Origin: Flavobacterium aerium
GTDB lineage: Bacteria; Bacteroidota; Bacteroidia; Flavobacteriales; Flavobacteriaceae
Length of the DNA stretch: 64,000 nt
Direction of reading: 5' to 3'
Assembly: GCF_030766725.1 (NCBI RefSeq)
Contig: NZ_JARQWR010000007.1
Span: forward strand, 62,001 to 126,000
This document shows positions 1 to 8,330 of the stretch, one piece after another. The notes under the pieces were generated by a model that worked only from the letters and a program-made list of their open reading frames with translations, was not told the DNA's origin and did no database searches. How positions within the stretch are numbered: position 1 is the stretch's first letter; the number at the start of each line of letters is the position of its first letter. Made by a program: the position numbers and the translations under genes.

Positions 1-1081
1 ATGCCATATTGTGGTATCCAGCTGCTAGCATTGGACGGATGTTATCAAATTTAATTGATAAGGGTAAATCTAAATATGAACCGTTTTTAAGGAACTTTGT
101 TGAAAATCCTGCATAAGGCCCAAACAACAATGCTTTTTCTCCATTTATCATTCTAGAATCCATATGCGGTACTGACATTGGAGGTGAACCTACACCTGCT
201 TTACCATATACTTTTGCATTATGTTTCTCTATAATTTCTTTATTGATGCATTTCAGCCATTGCCCACTCACAGGGAAACCTCCAAAACCTTTTCCTTCTG
301 GAATATCGGCTTTTTCTAACAAGGGTAATGAACCTCCACCGGCACCAATGAAAACAAATTTTGTTTTCACTTTTGTCTTTTCATTCGAAGCCAAATCTTT
401 TACTACAATAGACCAAGATTTATCTTCTCTTTGTTTTAGCTTACGAACTTCATGATTATAATGAATTGTTACACCCTCTTGTTGCATTAAATGAGCAAAC
501 ATACTTCGTGTTAACGCTCCAAAATTCACGTCTGTTCCTAAGTCCATATGTGTCGCAGCTAACTTCTCTCCTTCTTTTCGACCTTCCATTACTAATGGCA
601 TCCAAGATTTTAGTTTTGTAAAATCTTCTGAATATTCCATTTCTTTAAAAAGGCTGTGTTTTATTAAGGCTTCATATCTCTTTTTAAGATATTCTACATT
701 TGTATCACCCCAAACAAAACTCATATGTGGAATACTTCTAATAAAATCTTCGGGAGCAGCAATTAGTCCTTTTTCAATCAAGTAACTCCAAAATTGCTTT
801 GATACTTCAAATGATTCTGCAATTTTTACGGCTTTTATGGTTTCAATACTACCATCGGCTAATTCTGGTGTATAATTCAGCTCACAAAAAGCAGAATGTC
901 CTGTTCCAGCATTATTCCAAGCGTCTGAACTTTCAGAAGCTGCGCCGTCAAGCCTTTCGTAAATAGCAATATTAATATCGGGTTGTAACTCTTTTAAAAA
1001 CATTCCGAGCGTGGCGCTCATGATTCCAGCGCCTATAAGTACAACGTCTGGATTGGATTTCTGATTATTATTAGTAGTCAT
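1..1081 (-). CDS. mqo: Malate:quinone oxidoreductase (3' part missing)
   Basis: FAD-dependent, membrane-associated enzyme that oxidises malate to oxaloacetate and passes electrons to the quinone pool, a TCA-cycle step. The frame is open from the ATG at 1081 to the window edge, about 360 of the usual roughly 490-500 residues, so the C-terminus lies outside. The N-terminus carries the dinucleotide-binding motif VVLIGAGIMSATLG, then ERLDGAASESSDAWNNAGTGHSA and IGAGGGSLPLLEKA with FGGFPVSGQWL, all typical of Mqo. A -7 element (1099-1106) sits 17 bases upstream of the start and supports it. The gene runs in the same direction as ruvX but has its own promoter. Identification is firm. Confidence 0.93.
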   Translation of the reverse strand, partial: MTTNNNQKSNPDVVLIGAGIMSATLGMFLKELQPDINIAIYERLDGAASESSDAWNNAGTGHSAFCELNYTPELADGSIETIKAVKIAESFEVSKQFWSYLIEKGLIAAPEDFIRSIPHMSFVWGDTNVEYLKKRYEALIKHSLFKEMEYSEDFTKLKSWMPLVMEGRKEGEKLAATHMDLGTDVNFGALTRSMFAHLMQQEGVTIHYNHEVRKLKQREDKSWSIVVKDLASNEKTKVKTKFVFIGAGGGSLPLLEKADIPEGKGFGGFPVSGQWLKCINKEIIEKHNAKVYGKAGVGSPPMSVPHMDSRMINGEKALLFGPYAGFSTKFLKNGSYLDLPLSIKFDNIRPMLAAGYHNMA

Positions 1082-1098
1082 CACAAAGATTTAAAGTA

Positions 1099-1106
1099 CA
1101 AAGATA
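1099..1106 (-). promoter_or_regulatory. Bacteroidota -7 promoter element for mqo
   Basis: On the minus strand this reads TATCTTTG, a full match to the Bacteroidota -7 consensus TAnnTTTG, 17 bases before the mqo ATG. TTG triplets lie upstream but at less than ideal spacing, so the -33 element is not assigned. Confidence 0.6.
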
Positions 1107-1193
1107 AATTGAAAATTTACAAAAATTGGTCAAATTCGTATCTTAATTTTAATTAATTATCATTTTTTAGGCAATTCAATATTGAGGCATTTT

Positions 1194-1607
1194 CTATTGT
1201 TTTCTCAATAAGAAATCTTGTAGCATAATAGTTGCTGAAATTTCATCAATCAAGGCCTTATTTTGGCGTTGTTTCTTTTTTAAGCCACTATCAATCATGG
1301 TTTGAAAAGCCATTTTTGAAGTAAATCGTTCATCTACGCGTTCCACAGGCATATCAGGAAAAGATTCTTTAAACTTTAACACGAATGCTTCAATGATTGG
1401 AGCGCTTTCAGATGGTTCATTATTCATTTGCTTTGGCTCACCAATCAAAACACGTTCCACTTTTTCTTTTGAGAAATAATCTTTTAAAAATGGTATTGTA
1501 GTTTCAGAAGGTATTGTTGTGAGTCCAGAAGCTATAATTTGCATCTGGTCTGTAATTGCAATCCCGGTTCGCTTAAATCCGTAGTCAATTGCTAAAATAC
1601 TAGCCAT
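1194..1607 (-). CDS. ruvX: RuvX/YqgF family Holliday-junction-resolvase-like nuclease
   Basis: RNase H-fold protein of the RuvX/YqgF family, implicated in 16S rRNA 5'-end maturation and possibly Holliday junction cleavage. At 137 aa it has the usual family length. Visible motifs are AIDYGFKRTGIAITD at residues 6-20 (first catalytic Asp), RVLIGEPKQMN near 52-62, VDERFTS near 91-97 and DEISATIMLQDFL near the end (last acidic residue). The ATG at 1607 is preceded by a -7 element at 1626-1633. In many Flavobacteriia this gene is close to def and dapD; here dapD is divergent next to it. Confident. Confidence 0.9.
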   Translation of the reverse strand: MASILAIDYGFKRTGIAITDQMQIIASGLTTIPSETTIPFLKDYFSKEKVERVLIGEPKQMNNEPSESAPIIEAFVLKFKESFPDMPVERVDERFTSKMAFQTMIDSGLKKKQRQNKALIDEISATIMLQDFLLRKQ

Positions 1608-1625
1608 AAATGATTATTTTTTTTG

Positions 1626-1633
1626 CAAAATTA
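1626..1633 (-). promoter_or_regulatory. -7 promoter element for ruvX
   Basis: The minus strand reads TAATTTTG, a full TAnnTTTG match, 18 bases upstream of the ruvX ATG. Confidence 0.55.
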
Positions 1634-1686
1634 CAGTTTATAATGTTAGGAATTTAAAAACGGCTTTTTTTTAAAAAAATTGCTTC

Positions 1687-1694
1687 TATCTTTG
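1687..1694 (+). promoter_or_regulatory. -7 promoter element for dapD
   Basis: TATCTTTG matches TAnnTTTG and lies 17 bases before the dapD ATG. No TTG is seen at the expected -33 distance. Confidence 0.6.
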
Positions 1695-1711
1695 TCGAAA
1701 ATCACACTATA

Positions 1712-2527
1712 ATGAACAATTTACAATCTATCGTAGAACAAGCTTGGGAAAACAGAGCTTTACTAACTGAAGAAAAAACGACAACTGCCATCAGAGAGGT
1801 TATTGAATTAATCGATTCTGGTAAATTACGTGTTGCAGAACCTACTGATACTGGGTGGCAAGTAAACGAATGGGTAAAAAAAGCGGTCGTATTGTATTTT
1901 CCTATTCAAAAAATGGAAACATTAGAAGCTGGTATCTTTGAATACCATGATAAGATGTTATTAAAAAGAAATTTTGCTGAAAAAGGAATTCGTGTTGTTC
2001 CGAATGCTGTGGCTCGATATGGTGCTTATATTTCAAGCGGTGTTATCTTAATGCCTAGTTATGTAAACATTGGTGCTTATGTTGATGAAGGTACTATGGT
2101 TGATACATGGGCTACAGTAGGTAGTTGTGCTCAGATTGGTAAAAATGTACACTTGAGTGGTGGTGTTGGAATTGGTGGTGTATTAGAGCCATTACAAGCT
2201 GCTCCAGTAATTATTGAAGACGGTGCTTTCATCGGATCTCGTTGTATTGTTGTAGAAGGTGTTCGTGTAGAAAAAGAGGCTGTTCTAGGAGCTAATGTAT
2301 GCTTGACTGCTTCTACAAAAATAATTGATGTAACTGGAGATACGCCAGTGGAAATGAAAGGTGTTGTACCAGCACGTTCAGTCGTTATTCCAGGTACTTA
2401 TACTAAGAAATTTGCTGCAGGAGAATTCCAAGTTCCATGTGCATTAATCATCGGTAAACGTAAACCTTCAACTGATTTAAAAACTTCTCTGAACAATGCA
2501 TTAAGAGAATATGATGTTGCCGTTTAA
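1712..2527 (+). CDS. dapD: 2,3,4,5-tetrahydropyridine-2,6-dicarboxylate N-succinyltransferase
   Basis: Cytoplasmic enzyme of the succinylase branch of lysine/diaminopimelate synthesis: succinyl-CoA plus tetrahydrodipicolinate gives N-succinyl-2-amino-6-oxopimelate. 271 aa, full family length. The N-terminal alpha domain (about 1-100) is followed by left-handed beta-helix hexapeptide repeats (about 105-230), including VNIGAYVDEGTMVDTWATVG and HLSGGVGIGGVLEP, both hallmarks of DapD. It has its own -7 element and no obvious operon partner; the next gene starts 48 bases later and is unrelated. Confidence 0.96.
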   Translation: MNNLQSIVEQAWENRALLTEEKTTTAIREVIELIDSGKLRVAEPTDTGWQVNEWVKKAVVLYFPIQKMETLEAGIFEYHDKMLLKRNFAEKGIRVVPNAVARYGAYISSGVILMPSYVNIGAYVDEGTMVDTWATVGSCAQIGKNVHLSGGVGIGGVLEPLQAAPVIIEDGAFIGSRCIVVEGVRVEKEAVLGANVCLTASTKIIDVTGDTPVEMKGVVPARSVVIPGTYTKKFAAGEFQVPCALIIGKRKPSTDLKTSLNNALREYDVAV

Positions 2528-2575
2528 TACATTGTTCTAAAATTCGTTTTCAAACTTAACCTGCGAGTGCCTTAA

Positions 2576-4489
2576 ATGACAAATTATAAAAACAGTCTAC
2601 TTTTATTTATAAAAAGACTAACGTTACTATTTATTATATACCAGATCTGTCGAATTTTATTTTATTTTTTTAACGCCTCTGCATTTGAAAACGCTACCGC
2701 TACCTCCTTTTTTGGAGGTATGCGTTATGACTTATCAATAATAGCTTTGATCAATCTTGTCTTTGGTTTAGCGCATCTTATTCCAGGCAATTTTAAATAT
2801 ACTGTAAAGTATCAAAAAGTATTAAAAGTGCTTTTTTACACGGTCAATCTTATATTTATTACAACCAATTTTGTCGATTTAGAATACTATAAATTCACAG
2901 GTCGCAGAAGTAATATAAATTTGATTACAGCCAAAGGAATGGAGCATGAAATTATGGGATTAATCCCTTCCTTTCTAGCTGAGTTCTGGTACGTTGGTGT
3001 ATTATTCCTGATCATTTGTTATCTATTCTGGAAAGCTATTCCAAACTTGAGAATTATTCCTGTGCGTGGAGAAAAGCTCTCAAAAAAAGAGTATTTCAAA
3101 CAATATCCTATCTTTTTATTTTCAATAGCCATTCTATTGGTTATGGGACGTGGAGGGTTTCAAAAAAAACCACTTCGTATTGTTGATGCTATTGAGTATG
3201 CCGATTTATCTAGTACTGCTTTGGTATTAAACACTCCTTTTACTATTATAAAATCGATAGAAAAAAAGGGAAGTATTACCGTAGCACATTACTATAAACC
3301 TGAGGAATTAGCTTCCATTTATTCACCAGTGGTTTCTATCAATCCTGAAGGTCCAATACAAAAGAAAAATGTTGTTATCATTATTCTGGAAAGTTTTGGA
3401 GATGAAAATATTGGGTATTCTAATGGCGGAAAGGGTTATACTCCTTTTCTGGATTCATTAATTACACAATCGTATTATTTTAAAAATGGTTTTGCAAACG
3501 GAAAAGTATCCATTGATGCTGTTCCTTCTGTATTATCCAGTATTCCTAGTTTGATGAATAACTCTTTCATCTCTTCTAGTTATTCACTGAATAAAATAAA
3601 TGGTTTACCAAAAATCATGGAAGAACATGGTTATAATACCTCCTTCTTTCATGGGGCTTTCAATGGTAGTCAAAACTTTAATGTATATACTGAGGTTGCT
3701 GGGTTTGATAAGTACTACGGTAAAGATCAATATCCGCTTGAAGGAGCATTTGATGGACGATGGGGAATTTTTGATGAGGAATTTTTACAATACTTCTGTA
3801 CAGAAATTAGTACGTTCAAACAGCCTTTTTTTACTTCAATTTTCACTATTTCATCGCATAACCCTTATATTATGCCTGAAAAATACACCAATAAATTTCC
3901 AAAGGGAACTACGCCTATCCATGAAACAATTGGTTACGCTGATTATGCCCTAAAAAGATTCTTTGATGAAGCAAAGAAGAAAGATTGGTATAACAATACT
4001 TTATTTGTCATTACTGCCGATCATACTTCCCCATTTTCAGAAGGAAACTTTTCGAATAACATCGGGAAATTTTCTATTCCAATTATTTTCTTTGATCCCT
4101 CTAATCCTGAGCTAAAGGGTGTTAGTGAAAAGAACTTACAACAGATTGATATAATGCCGAGTATTCTGGATTATCTTAATATGAAAACGGATATGATTAG
4201 TTTCGGTAAGAGTTATAAATCCAAAGATAATTTTGTTGTATACTATCTGGATAACATATACCACTTAGTCGATAATGATTTATATTTGGCTTTTGATGGT
4301 AATAAAAGCATCAGTTTATACAATTGGAAAACAGATCCTTCATTAAAAAACAATCTCATTGAAAAGCAAAAAGATAAAGCTTACGCTATGGAACGTTTTC
4401 TAAAAGCTTATATCCAAACCTTTAATGATGCTGTTATCAATGACAAATTGTGCTTAACGAAGAAGCAACCCATAAGTCATAAGCTTTAA
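2576..4489 (+). CDS. LTA synthase-like membrane sulfatase-fold protein
   Basis: Membrane phosphotransferase-type enzyme of the alkaline phosphatase/sulfatase superfamily (LtaS/OpgB/EptA-like). 637 aa: four to five transmembrane helices in residues 1-200, then an extracytoplasmic sulfatase-fold domain from about 264. The metal-binding start is NVVIIILESFGDEN (Glu272), the likely nucleophile is Ser312 in NGKVSIDAVP, and later metal ligands are in SSHNPY and TADHTSP. The usual Thr nucleophile of LtaS is replaced by Ser. The organism should not make lipoteichoic acid, so phosphoglycerol or phosphoethanolamine transfer to a surface glycan is more likely (inference). The next gene, a GT9 transferase, begins 13 bases downstream, suggesting co-transcription and an LPS role. 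Confidence 0.82.
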   Translation: MTNYKNSLLLFIKRLTLLFIIYQICRILFYFFNASAFENATATSFFGGMRYDLSIIALINLVFGLAHLIPGNFKYTVKYQKVLKVLFYTVNLIFITTNFVDLEYYKFTGRRSNINLITAKGMEHEIMGLIPSFLAEFWYVGVLFLIICYLFWKAIPNLRIIPVRGEKLSKKEYFKQYPIFLFSIAILLVMGRGGFQKKPLRIVDAIEYADLSSTALVLNTPFTIIKSIEKKGSITVAHYYKPEELASIYSPVVSINPEGPIQKKNVVIIILESFGDENIGYSNGGKGYTPFLDSLITQSYYFKNGFANGKVSIDAVPSVLSSIPSLMNNSFISSSYSLNKINGLPKIMEEHGYNTSFFHGAFNGSQNFNVYTEVAGFDKYYGKDQYPLEGAFDGRWGIFDEEFLQYFCTEISTFKQPFFTSIFTISSHNPYIMPEKYTNKFPKGTTPIHETIGYADYALKRFFDEAKKKDWYNNTLFVITADHTSPFSEGNFSNNIGKFSIPIIFFDPSNPELKGVSEKNLQQIDIMPSILDYLNMKTDMISFGKSYKSKDNFVVYYLDNIYHLVDNDLYLAFDGNKSISLYNWKTDPSLKNNLIEKQKDKAYAMERFLKAYIQTFNDAVINDKLCLTKKQPISHKL

Positions 4490-4502
4490 AACTAGATATA
4501 AT

Positions 4503-5567
4503 ATGAAAATATTAGTGATTCAACAAAAAATGATTGGTGATGTATTAGTCAGTAGTATTCTATGCAACAATCTCCGTAAGGCTTATCCAAATGCACAGAT
4601 TGATTATTTAGTATATGAGTCTACAACACCTGTCTTAGAAGGAAATCCTAGTATTGATAATATCATTTTATTTAAAGAGGAACATCGAAAAAGTACAATG
4701 GCTTTTTTAAAATTAGGTTCACGTATTAAAAAAGAAAAGTATGATCTTTTAATTGATGCATATTCTAAACTTGAAAGTTGGCTTTTAGTTTCATTGAGTG
4801 GTGCTAAAAGACGTATTTCTTATAAAAAACCTGGACGTGCTTTTTTATATACCGACAATGTAAAATTAGAGAATTCTCCCAAAACTAATCAAGGATTAGC
4901 AATTGAGAGAAGACTTTCTTTACTAGATCCATTAAATCTAAACATTGAGATTGATCCTCATCCGAAGCTTTTTGTTACTGAAAAAGAAAATTCAGTTGCT
5001 CAACTTCTTTTCAAAGAGCATCAGGTTAATCCAGCAAGAAAAACAGTAATGATTAGTCTTTTAGGTAGTGAATCTCTAAAAACCTATCCGCTAGAATACA
5101 TGTCACAGATTGTTGATGGGATTGCTTCTAAGTATGATGTAAATATTCTTTTCAATTATTTTCCAAAGCAAATTACTGAGGCTCAAAAAGTATTTGATTA
5201 TTGTACAAAGGATACACAAAATAAAATCTATTTCAATCTATTAGGAAGTGATTTAAGATCGTTTATTGCGCTCATGAATCAATGTGATCTTATTATTGGA
5301 AATGATGGTGGAGCAATTAATATGGCCAAAGCATTAGGGAAACCTTCTTATATTATATTTTCTCCTTGGATTGAGAAAAAAGCTTGGGCAACTTTTGAAG
5401 ATGGCATTAATCATATGTCCATTCACTTGAATGATTTTATGCCTCAATTATTTGAAAACAAAAAGACGAAAGAACTAAGAAAAGAAACTTTTGAACTTTA
5501 TCAGCAATTCACTCCTGAATTGATATTTCCTTCTTTAAATGAGTTTCTTAAGAATCAGCTTGGCTAA
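4503..5567 (+). CDS. GT9 glycosyltransferase (ADP-heptose:LPS heptosyltransferase family)
   Basis: Probable LPS core glycosyltransferase of GT-B fold, family GT9. 354 aa, normal for the family. The N-terminus shows the typical QQKMIGDVLVSSILCNNLRK with the catalytic Asp13 region, the second half has KTVMISLLGSESLKTYP, and the donor-binding segment is IIGNDGGAINMAKALGKPS followed by FSPWIEKKAW. It follows the LTA-synthase-like gene by 13 bases. Its last 20 bases overlap the 3' end of a convergent GT2 gene. The exact sugar donor cannot be read from the sequence. Confidence 0.87.
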   Translation: MKILVIQQKMIGDVLVSSILCNNLRKAYPNAQIDYLVYESTTPVLEGNPSIDNIILFKEEHRKSTMAFLKLGSRIKKEKYDLLIDAYSKLESWLLVSLSGAKRRISYKKPGRAFLYTDNVKLENSPKTNQGLAIERRLSLLDPLNLNIEIDPHPKLFVTEKENSVAQLLFKEHQVNPARKTVMISLLGSESLKTYPLEYMSQIVDGIASKYDVNILFNYFPKQITEAQKVFDYCTKDTQNKIYFNLLGSDLRSFIALMNQCDLIIGNDGGAINMAKALGKPSYIIFSPWIEKKAWATFEDGINHMSIHLNDFMPQLFENKKTKELRKETFELYQQFTPELIFPSLNEFLKNQLG

Positions 5568-6369
5568 TGCCATTGGGGGTTTTTATTATCTTATGTAACC
5601 TCGAGTAATCTCGTATTTCATTATTCTTATTCTTAGCTTCCTCATTTACATAGCCTCGTTCATGATCTAAGTGAATGCAAATGGCACGGTACCTGACTTG
5701 CTTTGATTTTATATCCATATGTTCTAAGCGCTCTCCTAATTCGCGGTCCTCTCCTCCATACTTCATTAATTCATTAAAGCCATTTACCGCTAATAAGTCT
5801 TTTTTCCATCCCGAAGCATTATGTCCATTCCACGAAGCCTTTGTCGGCGTAATTATGTTCATAATACTAGAAATAGTCCTATTATTTACTAGTTTAATAT
5901 TTTTGAATTTAATGGGAAGTCCATTTGAATAAAGCCACCTGAGCTTAAAACAACTTTGTTTTAAAATATTCTCTTTGGTAATCATTTTAGAAATCGACAT
6001 GGGCAATTTATAATACCCACCAGAAAGGAAATAACCGGGTTCTTTATTTCTCATATGTACAGAAACAAAATCTTTTCTAGGAATACAATCTCCGTCTGTA
6101 AATATTAAGTATTCTGTATTGGATGCCACTATGGCTTTGTTTAGGATTTTTGTTTTTTGGAATCCATGATCGTGGTGCCAAACGTGTATAATAGGTATTG
6201 AGACTTCTTCTCGTAGTTTATCTATTAATTGTTTTGTTTCGTCTCGGGAACCATCATCTGCGATTATTATTTCGAAATTAGTTTCAGTTTGAATACTAAA
6301 GCCCCAAATCACTTTCTCTAACCATTCCTCCGAATTATAAGTACTCATTATGACCGATGCTTTCAACAT
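5548..6369 (-). CDS. GT2 glycosyltransferase with galactosyltransferase-like C-terminal motif
   Basis: Family 2 glycosyltransferase, cytoplasmic, likely acting in LPS or capsule assembly. 273 aa. The GT-A signature starts with VIMSTYNSEEWLEK, then IIADDGSRDE (residues 35-44) and the metal-binding FTDGDC near residue 110. The C-terminal half has NASGWKKDLLAVNGF and KYGGEDRELGERL, matching the galactosyltransferase C-terminal region found in chondroitin-synthase-like GT2 enzymes. It probably forms a two-gene minus-strand unit with the kinase gene upstream (19-base gap). No transmembrane segment. Substrate unknown. Confidence 0.86.
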   Translation of the reverse strand: MLKASVIMSTYNSEEWLEKVIWGFSIQTETNFEIIIADDGSRDETKQLIDKLREEVSIPIIHVWHHDHGFQKTKILNKAIVASNTEYLIFTDGDCIPRKDFVSVHMRNKEPGYFLSGGYYKLPMSISKMITKENILKQSCFKLRWLYSNGLPIKFKNIKLVNNRTISSIMNIITPTKASWNGHNASGWKKDLLAVNGFNELMKYGGEDRELGERLEHMDIKSKQVRYRAICIHLDHERGYVNEEAKNKNNEIRDYSRLHKIIKTPNGISQADS

Positions 6370-6388
6370 AAACTTAGATTTTTTGTTT

Positions 6389-7147
6389 CTACCAAAATTT
6401 AAATTTCTTCTTTATCTTCTTTTTAAACTGAAACTTTGCCTGAAAATTGTTTGTGTAGTACCACATTTTTTCAAAAACCTCTTCTTTTTCTTTTCCACAC
6501 AACTTTGCATACTCATCACTCATCACGATAACCATATCTTTTTTTGAGGTAAGTTTACTTAAATTTTTCATTCTTTGTTCAAAACTAAGTTCTGAATGAA
6601 AACGCATTCTATTTAGATCTACAAGAAAAAAATCATACTTTCCTTCTTCCGTTTTTTTAATCAATGTATTCCCTGGTGAATGGTCTAAAAACTCGATTCC
6701 TTTCTCATGAAGTAAAAATGAAAATTGGATAAATTGCCTTAATATATTTTCATTATCGGGATACTCAGGAAACAATACTAATTCCCGAAACGTAAGTTCT
6801 GTTTCGAGGTGATTACTCACATAAAAGCTTTTATTTAATCCTAAAAAATTAAACTTCTCAAAATAAGCTATGGGGTCTGGTGTGCCAATTTCATTTGCCA
6901 ATAAATAATTTGCAAACTCATAAGAGCGCTTGGCTTTTGATTTACGGAAATACTTATAAGCTACTTTATTAATTAAATTTGGAATCTTAAAAGACTTCAC
7001 ATTCACAATCCTATCATTATATTCAAATAACTTAATAGTATTACGATCTCCGTTACCGAAGATTTTACCATTCTCATTAAAATCTTCAATAATCGAAATT
7101 ATTGAGGACTTATTTTGAATATGATTAGGATGTATATTGATTTTCAT
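6389..7147 (-). CDS. LPS (Kdo/heptose) kinase-like protein, copy 1
   Basis: Small kinase-fold protein of the lipopolysaccharide kinase type (KdkA/WaaP/InaA-like), expected to phosphorylate a Kdo or heptose in the LPS inner core on the cytoplasmic side. 252 aa from the ATG at 7147; the frame can extend one codon to a TTG at 7150, but ATG is preferred. Kinase signatures: likely ATP-binding Lys51 in NVKSFKIP, catalytic loop DHSPGN (residues 155-160, Asp then Asn five later) and metal-binding VDLNR (176-180). It is clearly paralogous to 8324-9079. Partner of the GT2 gene downstream. Confidence 0.83.
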   Translation of the reverse strand: MKINIHPNHIQNKSSIISIIEDFNENGKIFGNGDRNTIKLFEYNDRIVNVKSFKIPNLINKVAYKYFRKSKAKRSYEFANYLLANEIGTPDPIAYFEKFNFLGLNKSFYVSNHLETELTFRELVLFPEYPDNENILRQFIQFSFLLHEKGIEFLDHSPGNTLIKKTEEGKYDFFLVDLNRMRFHSELSFEQRMKNLSKLTSKKDMVIVMSDEYAKLCGKEKEEVFEKMWYYTNNFQAKFQFKKKIKKKFKFW

Positions 7148-7233
7148 CAAAATTTAGTATGAATGAACAAATGTAGTTAATGCTTTTTATTATAACAATT
7201 TATACAATACATTTACTGTAAATTTATTACAAA

Positions 7234-8307
7234 ATGAATTATAGAATATTTTTAGAAACCCACAATCTAAAAAATAAAGCTTCTGGATTAGGCACATTTA
7301 ATCATGAGTTAATTAAAGGTTTGAGTCACCAATCATTAGGGAATCTAGACCTTTATTTGAATGTTGTAGACCCCAAAGTTGTATCGGAAGAATTCGGAAC
7401 TAAATTCAAATATCATAAATGTTATACCCTTAATCGGTATCCATTTTTCAGAATAAGAAGAAAGCATGATTTATGGCATTCTGTAAATCAAAATACAAAA
7501 ATAGAACCTCATAGGGTGAGTAAATATTTGCTTACAGTACATGATGTAAACTTTTTTGAAGAGATTTCTTCTGATATTAATCATCCTAAAAACAAGCTCT
7601 TTATTGAAAAACTAAATAGAGCTAATGCAATTACCTATATTTCTGAGTTCGCAAAAAAGCAGACGCATCAACACTTTAAAGTACCGAATATTCCGGAGTA
7701 TGTAATTCATAATGGAAATCCTATTACTGATTTATTAGATACTAAAAACTATACTCCTTCTGTCCCTATAGAAAAACCTTTTTTATATTCAATAGGTGAT
7801 TTCTTAGAGCGTAAGAATTTTTTATCTTTGGTAGAGATGATGCCCTATTTACCTGATTATAATTTGGTACTTTCAGGGAATAACAATAAATCATACGGGC
7901 GAATCATTGAAAAATTCATTCAAGAGAATCAGTTAGAAAATCAAGTTTTCTTAACCGGTAAAGTGGATGACACAGGCAAGCAGTATTACATGAAAAACTG
8001 TGCCGCTTTTGTATTCCCATCCATACGCGAAGGATTTGGATTACCGCCTATTGAAGCCATGCGTTTTGGCAAACCAATATTTTTATCGGATAAGACCTCT
8101 TTACCTGAAATAGGTGGAGAATATTCATTCTATTGGAAAGAGTTTAATCCTGAATATATGGCTGCAACATTTCTTGAAGGGTTACAGAAATACAATACTG
8201 ACTTTGCTTTCTATAGTCAAAAGTATATCGAAAGGGCTTTGAGCTTTAGTTGGGATACTGCAGCAAAAAAATATATTGAAGTATATCGATCGTTATTAGA
8301 AAAATAG
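7234..8307 (+). CDS. GT4 (group 1) glycosyltransferase
   Basis: GT-B glycosyltransferase, group 1 family. 357 aa. The C-terminal donor domain contains LYSIGDFLERKNF, LVLSGNNNKSYG, and FVFPSIREGFGLPPIEAM (near 262-280), the E-x7-E region that binds nucleotide sugar phosphate. The N-terminal domain has LWHSVNQNTK and LLTVHDVNFF. It stands between two minus-strand kinase paralogues and ends in a terminator hairpin shared with the convergent kinase. Likely LPS core or O-chain assembly; sugar unknown. Confidence 0.88.
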   Translation: MNYRIFLETHNLKNKASGLGTFNHELIKGLSHQSLGNLDLYLNVVDPKVVSEEFGTKFKYHKCYTLNRYPFFRIRRKHDLWHSVNQNTKIEPHRVSKYLLTVHDVNFFEEISSDINHPKNKLFIEKLNRANAITYISEFAKKQTHQHFKVPNIPEYVIHNGNPITDLLDTKNYTPSVPIEKPFLYSIGDFLERKNFLSLVEMMPYLPDYNLVLSGNNNKSYGRIIEKFIQENQLENQVFLTGKVDDTGKQYYMKNCAAFVFPSIREGFGLPPIEAMRFGKPIFLSDKTSLPEIGGEYSFYWKEFNPEYMAATFLEGLQKYNTDFAFYSQKYIERALSFSWDTAAKKYIEVYRSLLEK

Positions 8308-8330
8308 TCTTTTTAAACAAAGACTATTTT
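8301..8330. terminator. Bidirectional terminator covering two convergent stop codons
   Basis: A 12-bp perfect stem (8301-8312 with 8319-8330) with a 6-base loop and A/T tracts at both ends. The stop codon of the plus-strand GT4 gene (8305-8307) is in one arm and that of the minus-strand kinase (8324-8326) is in the other. Confidence 0.75.

Noticed and set aside
243..455. Plus-strand open frame of 70 codons
   Set aside because: It lies antisense within mqo, whose motifs are clear; no family pattern in the frame.
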